Shown here: piece by piece, positions 1 to 5,777 of the stretch
Position numbering within the stretch: the first letter of the stretch is position 1
How the letters are laid out: each line of letters starts with the position of its first letter
Assembly (NCBI GenBank): GCA_026983895.1
Contig: JALSTF010000213.1
Coordinates: 1-8,467, forward strand
Direction: 5' to 3'
DNA length: 8,467 bases
Origin: Sulfurovum sp.
GTDB lineage: Bacteria > Campylobacterota > Campylobacteria > Campylobacterales > Sulfurovaceae
Translations under genes and position numbers: made by a program
Notes under the pieces: model-generated
What the model was told of the DNA's origin: nothing
The model's input: only the letters and a program-made list of their open reading frames with translations
Database searches by the model: none

Positions 1-328
1 GGTCGGGGATGAAGAGGAGGAGGAGAATCTCAGTAATGAAGTTGACGAAATCCTTGAAGCGGTATTCAATGACAAGGCGGACACACTCTGGCGCAAAGTC
101 TTCAATGCTATCAAAAAAGGGTATATCGACATCCCTTTCTCCCCGCATATCATCAATGCCAACAAAGTCATCACGATACGTGACAGTGACAGCAATATCC
201 GCATACTGAAGAAAGGGAATCTGCCGATCTCCCAGAAGAGTTTCGCTTTTGAACGTTCCAGGATCGCATTGAAAGAGGGAGAGCGTGTGGTGGACAAGAT
301 CATCAAAGATATAGGGATCATGCTATGA
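1..328 (+). CDS. glmE: Glutamate (methylaspartate) mutase large subunit E, C-terminal fragment
   Basis: The gene enters from the left edge. The open frame begins at base 2 and ends with TGA at 326-328, leaving the last 108 residues. Local residues 40 onward read GYIDIPFSPHIINANKV and are followed by a charged stretch and GNLPIS. This resembles the C-terminal end of GlmE-type subunits, which typically carry an IDIPFAPS..N.GK...RD.....GN.PF pattern. In that family GlmE and the small B12-binding subunit (GlmS) interconvert L-glutamate and (2S,3S)-3-methylaspartate by adenosylcobalamin radical chemistry in the cytoplasm. An acidic run with four GAG codons (14-25) lies near the left edge. The stop overlaps the next start as ATGA, so translation of the two is probably coupled. 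The GlmL-like neighbour supports the call. The catalytic barrel is outside the window, so substrate specificity cannot be judged. Confidence 0.75.
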   Translation, partial: VGDEEEEENLSNEVDEILEAVFNDKADTLWRKVFNAIKKGYIDIPFSPHIINANKVITIRDSDSNIRILKKGNLPISQKSFAFERSRIALKEGERVVDKIIKDIGIML

Positions 329-1494
329 GTCAGTTATTCATCGATATAGGCAGTACCTATTTTAAAGTGGCGCACAAGGGTAAGATCGATCAGTATTTCA
401 GGGATTTCAACAAAAATATCCTCGATGACCTTAACGGGAAATGTGCAGAGATCATCGCACAGTACCTCCCCAGGGATATCCATATCTGCTCCTCCGCCAA
501 TGGAGGTCTGAGTACCCTGATCATCGGTTTGACCAACTCTTTCAGCCTCAAATATGCCATCAATATCGCTTTCAATTCGGGTATCAACATCATCGATACG
601 GTGCTTTATCCGAAGATCGAAAGCGAGTCCGTTCCCTCCGAGCTCATAGATGTGGTCATCGTGGTAGGAGGTATTGACTCGGTGGCACATGTTTTCGATG
701 AAAAGTTATCGGTTTATTTGGAAAAAGTACGCTATGAGAACATTGTTTATGTGGGTTCACGCAAAAGTGTACCGTCACAGATAGATGACCTTGTCGTGCT
801 GGAGAATATCATTGACGACAAGCTCATGATCAGGGAAGAGGCACTCAAAACCTACCTGACAGACCTTTATCAGGCGGACATCGTCGGGAAAGAAGATATC
901 AAACAGCTCTACGCTATTACGGCCAACCAGATCTTCTCGACACCGTACATTGTGAACCGTGCTCTGCCAAGTATCAACGAACGGCTCGATGTAGCAGATC
1001 CTTTCATCGTGGTAGATATCGGCGGGGCGACCACGGATATCCACTACAGCCGTGACCTGGTCACGGACAATATCGTCTCACAGAGCGGCTATGACCGCCT
1101 GGTCTTCAAAAAGCTTGGGGTGTACAAGTCGCGTGAAAGTCTGGTGCATACAGCCAGGAACAACGAATTCGTCTTTGAGCTTCTGGAGCATTTGAATGTT
1201 ACGGAAAATATCCTTGAGGAGCAGAGTGAAAAGGCAACACGCACTTTGATGCAGCTGGCGATCTTTCTGGTACTCTACAAAGTCTCCAGGCACCATGCCC
1301 AGTACGTGGAGCTCAAACTGGAGATCCTCAATTCCATCGTGCTTACAGGCGGTATCAGCAAAGTGCTGAGTCCCGAAGAGGTCGATGATATCGTCCTTTT
1401 CTTCTATAAAAAGATCCTTCAGTTCCACAGCGCACCCAACACACTGCTCGACAGCAATTACGAGATCTGGACCTACGGTATAGAAAAGGAGTAG
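325..1494 (+). CDS. glmL: GlmL/MutL-family ATPase partner of the B12-dependent mutase
   Basis: A 389-residue protein with the actin/Hsp70-like (ASKHA) nucleotide-binding layout. The phosphate-1 loop is at residues 5-15 (FIDIGSTYFKV), a VVGGID turn is at 113-118, the phosphate-2 loop is at 231-240 (DIGGATTDIH), and the adenosine motif is at 338-345 (IVLTGGIS). This is the pattern of MutL/GlmL proteins, which are encoded beside glutamate mutase subunits and are thought to act as chaperones or reactivators of the cobalamin enzyme. The start is supported by AGGGA at 313-317 seven bases upstream, and it overlaps the mutase stop as ATGA. As I recall, typical clostridial GlmL is about 460 residues, so this copy is short, with no obvious break. 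No signal peptide or membrane segment is seen. It could be another ASKHA paralogue, but the mutase neighbour makes GlmL the best reading. Confidence 0.8.
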   Translation: MSQLFIDIGSTYFKVAHKGKIDQYFRDFNKNILDDLNGKCAEIIAQYLPRDIHICSSANGGLSTLIIGLTNSFSLKYAINIAFNSGINIIDTVLYPKIESESVPSELIDVVIVVGGIDSVAHVFDEKLSVYLEKVRYENIVYVGSRKSVPSQIDDLVVLENIIDDKLMIREEALKTYLTDLYQADIVGKEDIKQLYAITANQIFSTPYIVNRALPSINERLDVADPFIVVDIGGATTDIHYSRDLVTDNIVSQSGYDRLVFKKLGVYKSRESLVHTARNNEFVFELLEHLNVTENILEEQSEKATRTLMQLAIFLVLYKVSRHHAQYVELKLEILNSIVLTGGISKVLSPEEVDDIVLFFYKKILQFHSAPNTLLDSNYEIWTYGIEKE

Positions 1495-1496
1495 AC

Positions 1497-3065
1497 ATGT
1501 CAGTCAACAGTATTAGAAACCTCTTGGAGTTAGCAGCACACTATGAACCAGAAAAGATCGGGCTGGTCCACAGTACAGAAAGCCTAAGCTACGGCCAACT
1601 GCTTTACAAAGTAGACCAGATAGCCCATTATCTGACAACACTGGGGCTGAAAAAGGGCAGCAGAGTAGGCATCTACTCCAACAAAAGCATCTCTCAGGTC
1701 ATCGCCATCCTGGCACTGCTTTCCACAGAGTATGTTTTTGTGCCTATCACACGGCTGCTCAAACCAGAGCAGGTCAAGCATATCATCGATGACTGCAATA
1801 TCACCTGCATCCTTACCGACAGGGTCAAGATAGAAAATATCAAAGCCATTGATTTTAAGGGCAGGATCATCTCTTATGAAGCCAGCGATGAGAGTGATGT
1901 CTCCTTTGAAGAGATCTACAAATGCTATACGCCCGACATCGAGTGCAATATCAACGGGCATGACAATGCGGCCATTACCTACAGTTTCGGGTCAACGGGC
2001 AATCCCAGAGGGATCGTGATAGACCATCGTGCTTTCATCGACAGTGCGCGTATCGTTTCGAACTATTTGGATATCAGGAGCAAAGATGTCATTTCGGGCA
2101 TTCTCTCTTTCAACCTCGATTACGGACTCAATCAGATCTTCACCGCACTCTATAAAAAAGCGACACTGGCCATACACAAGTTCGTATTGCCTTCGGAGTT
2201 CTTTGACCATCTAATCAACGACAGGGTCACGGTACTTCCGCTGATGCCCATACACATTACACAAATGTTCGATGAAGATCCGCACCGTATCCCCCAGCCT
2301 GAACATTTTACGCACCTCAGAACGATCACTTCCTCAGGCGGGAACATTACTCCATTGATGATAAAGAATGTCACGAGCCGTTTTCCCGATGCGAAATTCT
2401 ATGCGATGCACGGCTTGAGTGAAGCTTTCCGTTCAGCCTATCTTGATCCTTCCCAGATACACATCCGTCCCAACTCTATCGGAAAAGCTATTCCCGACGT
2501 CCAGCTCTATATCATCAATGAAGAGGGAGAAGCCTGCAAGCCCAGAGAGGTCGGTGAACTTATTCACCGGGGCGCCTGTATTTACAAAGGATACTGGAAC
2601 GCGCCCGAAGAGACGGCCAAACGCTTCAAAAGCATTGCTATTCTCGACAAAATACGGCAGCCTGAAGGAGAGTTGATAGATGAGACCGTCATTGCCAGCG
2701 GAGATTACGTCTATGCGGACGAGGAGGGGTACATTTACTTCGTTTCCCGAAAGGATGAGATGATCAAAACGCAGGGATTCCGTGTCAATCCGCATGAGAT
2801 CGAGTCGGTGGTCTTTGAACATCTTTCCCAGATACGTGAGTGTGTGGTCTTTTCTATTCCCAATCCCGACATCGAAGAGGAGATCGTTATGGTCTACGGC
2901 GGAGAGAGTGAACTGGCAAAGAATGAGATACTGTTCGAACTCAAAAAGCATCTGCCCAACTATATGCTCCCTGTGCAGATCGTTTACAGGAGAAACATGC
3001 CTCTGAAATCACTGCATGAAAAAGTGATAGACAAAGAGGCATTGAAAAAAGAATTTCTTCTGTAG
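1497..3065 (+). CDS. Stand-alone AMP-forming adenylating enzyme, possibly amino-acid or beta-amino-acid activating
   Basis: A 522-residue member of the ANL (acyl-CoA synthetase/NRPS adenylation/luciferase) superfamily. The ATP loop is YSFGSTGNPRG at residues 162-172, with Arg where Lys is usual. A substrate-pocket strand SFNLDYGLNQ covers about 204-213. A5 is HGLSE at 305-309 with Glu309. The ribose-binding Asp is in SGDYVY (Asp403), hinge residues R418/K419/D420 follow, and A8 is KTQGFRV at 424-430. The C-terminal catalytic Lys is probably K509, in an altered context (HEKVIDKEAL rather than GKIDR.AL). No carrier-protein domain is attached, so the acyl-AMP is presumably passed to CoA or to a separate carrier protein. 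A full AAGGAG (1486-1491) lies five bases before the start, and the gene begins two bases after glmL stops, so they share an operon. By context the substrate may be 3-methylaspartate, as for VinN in vicenistatin biosynthesis. An exosortase-associated or other acyl-AMP ligase is the main alternative. Confidence 0.8.
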   Translation: MSVNSIRNLLELAAHYEPEKIGLVHSTESLSYGQLLYKVDQIAHYLTTLGLKKGSRVGIYSNKSISQVIAILALLSTEYVFVPITRLLKPEQVKHIIDDCNITCILTDRVKIENIKAIDFKGRIISYEASDESDVSFEEIYKCYTPDIECNINGHDNAAITYSFGSTGNPRGIVIDHRAFIDSARIVSNYLDIRSKDVISGILSFNLDYGLNQIFTALYKKATLAIHKFVLPSEFFDHLINDRVTVLPLMPIHITQMFDEDPHRIPQPEHFTHLRTITSSGGNITPLMIKNVTSRFPDAKFYAMHGLSEAFRSAYLDPSQIHIRPNSIGKAIPDVQLYIINEEGEACKPREVGELIHRGACIYKGYWNAPEETAKRFKSIAILDKIRQPEGELIDETVIASGDYVYADEEGYIYFVSRKDEMIKTQGFRVNPHEIESVVFEHLSQIRECVVFSIPNPDIEEEIVMVYGGESELAKNEILFELKKHLPNYMLPVQIVYRRNMPLKSLHEKVIDKEALKKEFLL

Positions 3066-3089
3066 GGCACCTATTGTCAGAGGTGCCCT
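3064..3089. terminator. Stem-loop in the convergent gap, possible bidirectional terminator
   Basis: A perfect 9-bp inverted repeat (AGGGCACCT at 3064-3072, AGGTGCCCT at 3081-3089) with an 8-base loop nearly fills the gap between the ligase stop and the end of the convergent gene. The first arm starts within the ligase stop codon. Neither strand has a T-tract after the stem, so it is not a textbook intrinsic terminator. Position and symmetry suggest a 3'-end or Rho-assisted termination structure serving both genes. Confidence 0.5.
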
Positions 3090-3094
3090 GTAGC

Positions 3095-3601
3095 TCAGGC
3101 TTTCATATCTTTAGGTTCATAATTCAGTACTTTTTTGACCGTAGGAACAGCGCAGAAGAAGAGAGCATCGAAGAGGGGATTGAGGCGGGTGGTCTTTTCG
3201 TCGATCACTTCAAAGGGCTGGAAGAAGAAACCCGGACCGTCCTCTTTGTTCGCCGGTTTGACATGAAAGACGATAGGTTTGAGGGTGCGGACCAGGTTGC
3301 GTACTTTTTTGTAGTGCTTAGCCTCTTCGTCAGGAAGAAGATTACCGTTTTCGCTTTCATGGACACGGATCTTTTGCAGAAGCTGCAGTTTGTCGTTGAA
3401 AATGACCTTGTTCCACTTGACCGTTCCCAGATCCATACTGAATTCACGGTGTTTGGCGGTCAGAGGATGGGGTTTGGTCTCACGTACGGCTTCGAGCAGG
3501 TGCAGGAAGAAATTCTTTCCGCCGAACTTTTGTGCTGCATCGAGAAGCAAGGTATGGTAATGCAGCTTTTCTTCGCTGCTGAGGGTATTGAAATCACACA
3601 T
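3095..3601 (-). CDS. Conserved-looking hypothetical protein, 168 aa
   Basis: I do not recognise the family. The start chosen is MCDFNTLSSEEK at 3601 (168 residues). The frame stays open to an ATG at 3655, but a TATAAT box (3632-3637, - strand) lies inside that extension, so the longer protein would need transcription from further upstream. The protein is soluble-looking, with no signal peptide or membrane span, and is rich in charged and aromatic residues. An N-terminal helical part (residues 7-40) is followed by a Lys-rich middle (KHYKKVRNLVRTLKP) and a hydrophobic C-terminal segment (LFDALFFCAVPTVKKVL). It reads toward the adenylating enzyme and is separated from it by a stem-loop, so it is its own transcription unit. 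It is preferred over the overlapping + strand frame (3074-3616) because it has an ATG start and a promoter. Only a weak purine-rich stretch (AGAAAGAA) serves as ribosome site. Confidence 0.6.
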   Translation of the reverse strand: MCDFNTLSSEEKLHYHTLLLDAAQKFGGKNFFLHLLEAVRETKPHPLTAKHREFSMDLGTVKWNKVIFNDKLQLLQKIRVHESENGNLLPDEEAKHYKKVRNLVRTLKPIVFHVKPANKEDGPGFFFQPFEVIDEKTTRLNPLFDALFFCAVPTVKKVLNYEPKDMKA

Positions 3602-3631
3602 GGTTTTTCTTTCTGAAGTTGAATGGGGCGT

Positions 3632-3637
3632 ATTATA
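3632..3637 (-). promoter_or_regulatory. -10 box for the 168-aa hypothetical gene
   Basis: On the - strand the sequence reads GGTATAATACG, a perfect TATAAT, about 30 bases upstream of the chosen ATG at 3601. No good -35 hexamer is seen at the usual spacing; the hexamer there is TATTAT. This is common in Campylobacterota, where the -10 dominates. The box decides the start codon of the gene. Confidence 0.6.
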
Positions 3638-3701
3638 CCTAAATATGGCCTCCAATAATATATTGTGTATTCAAATGGGCTTATTCAAGGCGATTCTAAT
3701 G

Positions 3702-3707
3702 TATAAT
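3702..3707 (+). promoter_or_regulatory. -10 box for the FtsH-like gene
   Basis: A perfect TATAAT in the context AATGTATAATTTG, 21 bases before the ATG at 3729. There is no clear -35 box. Together with the opposite-facing box at 3632-3637 it makes the 127-base gap (3602-3728) a divergent promoter region. The 5' leader would be very short, roughly 15 bases, leaving room only for the AAAGGA ribosome site at 3716-3721. Confidence 0.6.
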
Positions 3708-3728
3708 TTGGGATTAAAGGATTAGATT

Positions 3729-5075
3729 ATGCCATCAAAGAAAACAAAAGACAAACCAAAACTTCGGCCGTCGAATATAGGATTTGACGATGTGGTCGGA
3801 CACAAGCAGATCAAAAAGAGGCTTGCATCGATCATTCGTATCATTCATGATCCCAAGAAACTGGAAGCATTTGATATCCCCATGCCAAAAGGCGCGCTGC
3901 TTTACGGGCCGCCAAGTGTAGGCAAAAGTATGCTTGCAAAAGCGTTTGTCAAAGAAGCAGGACTCAAATATATTGAGATATCAGGGTCCAAGCTTTTTGA
4001 ACTGGACTATATTAAAGAGGTCTATGATATTGCTTCCCGACAGGCCCCTTCGGTCGTGATCCTGGAAGATATTGATGTAAAGGGCTTTATACAGGGAGCC
4101 GTCACCAATGTTTCTTTTTCCGATATCGCCAAAGTCATAGAATCGGTCGATGCTATGGTCTTTACCATTGCGACTTCTGAAACACTGGAAGATGTTGATC
4201 CGGTCCTTACCGCACCGCAAAAACTTGATTTCCTTATCGAGGTGGAGAAACTTGACAAAGATGCCAGGAAATTCTTCATTGAACGTATACTGAAAAAGCC
4301 GCATGACCCCAAAATAAATATTGACCGTATTGTCCGGTATATCACGGGGATGAGTGCAATGGAATTGGAGAGACTGGGGCGTATGGCGGCGCTGAATGTC
4401 ATTGAAGAGGACAAAAAGTGGATTACGGAAGAGATACTTATCGAACAGATCAATATCATAAAGTATGGACACAAGATCGAAACACAGATGGTGAAAAATC
4501 TGGAAGAAGAGCTGAAAATGACCGCCTATCATGAAGCGGCACATGCTGTACTTTCCACGATACTGCTTCCGCATATCAAAATAGAGCAGGTCACAATATC
4601 ACGTCGAAGCAAAATGCTTGGATTTGTCTCCTATAATGCAGAAGATGAAATGTCCAATATCACGAAAGAAGAACTTTTCCACGATACCTGTGTGCTGCTT
4701 GCCGGACGTATGTCCAAGATCAAAAAAGCTGGAGAAACAAAGATGGACAGCGGTGCCGTGAATGACCTTTCTCAGGCATCACTCAATGTCTATGCGGCAA
4801 TCACGAATTTGGGTATGGATAAAGAACTGGGGCTGATCAATATAGAATCTATCGCATTGCTTGACAGCTATTTCCTGAGCCCCCAGATAGAGAAAAGGTT
4901 CCTTCACTGGATGCATGCAGCAAGGACACGGACAGAAATGCTGGTCGATGAGTATTGGGACAAGATAGAGAAACTGGCACTGCAGCTCATAGAGAAAGAG
5001 ATCGTTGAAGAGGAAGAGCTGCTGAAGATCGTGGGGAAAGTCAATGTATCCTACCCCATACCTGAATCACTGTAA
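3729..5075 (+). CDS. Soluble FtsH-like protein: intact M41 zinc protease, degenerate AAA+ module
   Basis: A 448-residue protein resembling FtsH without its two N-terminal membrane segments; the first 17 residues are charged. The AAA+ part begins at FDDVVGHKQIKK (about residue 19). Walker A GPPSVGKS (60-67) is intact. The Walker B region reads VVILEDID, with Glu113-Asp114 where FtsH has Asp-Glu. The sensor-1 Asn is replaced by Ser150. The arginine-finger segment (RPGRFDR in FtsH) is APQKLDF, with Ala162 and Lys165. The segment carrying the FVG pore loop appears about six residues short. The peptidase part keeps HEAAH at 268-272 and the third metal ligand Asp346 in SGAVNDLSQAS. FtsH proteins use ATP to unfold and thread substrates; this one probably hydrolyses ATP poorly or differently. 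AAAGGA (3716-3721) supports the start. It may be orthologous to second FtsH-like genes I recall in campylobacters and helicobacters; not verified. trmH follows after nine bases. Confidence 0.85.
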   Translation: MPSKKTKDKPKLRPSNIGFDDVVGHKQIKKRLASIIRIIHDPKKLEAFDIPMPKGALLYGPPSVGKSMLAKAFVKEAGLKYIEISGSKLFELDYIKEVYDIASRQAPSVVILEDIDVKGFIQGAVTNVSFSDIAKVIESVDAMVFTIATSETLEDVDPVLTAPQKLDFLIEVEKLDKDARKFFIERILKKPHDPKINIDRIVRYITGMSAMELERLGRMAALNVIEEDKKWITEEILIEQINIIKYGHKIETQMVKNLEEELKMTAYHEAAHAVLSTILLPHIKIEQVTISRRSKMLGFVSYNAEDEMSNITKEELFHDTCVLLAGRMSKIKKAGETKMDSGAVNDLSQASLNVYAAITNLGMDKELGLINIESIALLDSYFLSPQIEKRFLHWMHAARTRTEMLVDEYWDKIEKLALQLIEKEIVEEEELLKIVGKVNVSYPIPESL

Positions 5076-5084
5076 TATTGTTTT

Positions 5085-5738
5085 ATGGGAATCGAAAAGA
5101 GTATGCTTCAGGAAGATCGTGTTACACGCATAGAGGATATACTGTTACGCAAACAGCCGACTTTGCAGCTTATGCTTGACAATGTACACAGCTCACAGAA
5201 CCTTTCGGCGATCCTGCGCAGTGCGGATGCGGTCGGGATACTGTATTGTTATTACAGTACAGCGGACAACAAAGAACTGCGTATGCACAGGACCATTACC
5301 CAGGGTGCGCATCGCTGGGTAGAACGCAGCCGTATTGATATGCAGGAGAGAACGGATTTTTTGGAACGTAAAAAGCGGGAGGGATACCGTATCATTGCCA
5401 CGGGGCTGGAAGAACAGGCCAACTCCTTCCGTGAAGCGGACTATACCGTGCCGACGATCATCATTCTGGGGAATGAAAAGGAGGGGGTGAGTGATCAGGT
5501 CCTTGCTTTGGCCGATGAAGTGGTGACCATCCCGATGACAGGGATGGTACAGAGCCTCAATGTTTCTGTTGCCGCGGGATTGCTGCTTTATGAAGCACAG
5601 AGACAGCGTGAAGAAGCCGGATACTATCGTGTGCCACAGCTTTCTCCAGAGGAGAGGAAAAGCCTCAAAGAAGCCTGGTTCTACCGTGATGTGATCGCCA
5701 GACGAAGCAAAGGGGTGATCCCGTTGAAAAAAGGGTAG
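5085..5738 (+). CDS. trmH: tRNA (guanosine(18)-2'-O)-methyltransferase TrmH
   Basis: A 217-residue SPOUT (trefoil-knot) RNA 2'-O-ribose methyltransferase. All three SpoU motifs are clear: motif 1 NVHSSQNLSAILRSADAVG (33-51) with the catalytic Arg at 45, motif 2 ILGNEKEG (127-134), and motif 3 IPMTGMVQSLNVSVA (149-163), which forms the SAM-binding knot. The run GMVQSLNVSVA and the LYEAQRQR that follows closely match E. coli TrmH, which methylates the D-loop G18 of many tRNAs; E. coli TrmH is 229 residues. A C-terminal helical tail (about 186-217) fits the TrmH subgroup rather than the shorter TrmL. It is probably co-transcribed with the FtsH-like gene nine bases upstream. No convincing Shine-Dalgarno precedes 5085. 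The alternative ATG at 5103 (residue 7) would match the E. coli N-terminal length better, so the start is uncertain. Confidence 0.9.
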   Translation: MGIEKSMLQEDRVTRIEDILLRKQPTLQLMLDNVHSSQNLSAILRSADAVGILYCYYSTADNKELRMHRTITQGAHRWVERSRIDMQERTDFLERKKREGYRIIATGLEEQANSFREADYTVPTIIILGNEKEGVSDQVLALADEVVTIPMTGMVQSLNVSVAAGLLLYEAQRQREEAGYYRVPQLSPEERKSLKEAWFYRDVIARRSKGVIPLKKG

Positions 5739-5748
5739 AACGCAGGTG

Positions 5749-5757
5749 TGGTATAAT
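5749..5757 (+). promoter_or_regulatory. Extended -10 promoter for the CHAD gene
   Basis: TGGTATAAT matches the extended -10 pattern TGnTATAAT. It sits in the 39-base gap after trmH, about 20 bases before the CHAD start. A TTGAAA at 5724-5729 is 22 bases upstream, too far for a standard -35, so recognition probably relies on the extended element. It implies the CHAD gene can be expressed independently of trmH. Confidence 0.6.
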
Positions 5758-5766
5758 ACCCGGATG

Positions 5767-5773
5767 AAGGGAG
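5767..5773 (+). promoter_or_regulatory. Shine-Dalgarno of the CHAD gene
   Basis: AAGGGAG lies four bases before the ATG at 5778 and seven bases before a second, in-frame ATG at 5781. The spacing favours 5781, so the native protein may lack the first of its two Met residues. Confidence 0.5.
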
Positions 5774-5777
5774 TACG

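Noticed and set aside
14..25. GAG trinucleotide run in the mutase tail
   Set aside because: Only four identical codons in an acidic linker, too short to call a functional repeat or phase-variable tract.
9..209. Basic 66-codon frame at the left edge
   Set aside because: It is a frame-shifted reading of the mutase tail; its Arg run comes from the GAG codons of the true frame.
775..1044. Antisense open frames within glmL, and similar ones in the ligase, FtsH-like and trmH genes
   Set aside because: They mirror the codon pattern of clearly identified genes, lack ribosome sites and resemble no family.
3074..3616. Long + strand open frame (180 codons) opposite the hypothetical gene
   Set aside because: It begins at TTG with no ribosome site and overlaps the 3' stem-loop; the - strand frame has an ATG start and a promoter.
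5724..5729. TTGAAA as a -35 box for the CHAD promoter
   Set aside because: The spacing to TATAAT is 22 bases, outside the usual 16-19.
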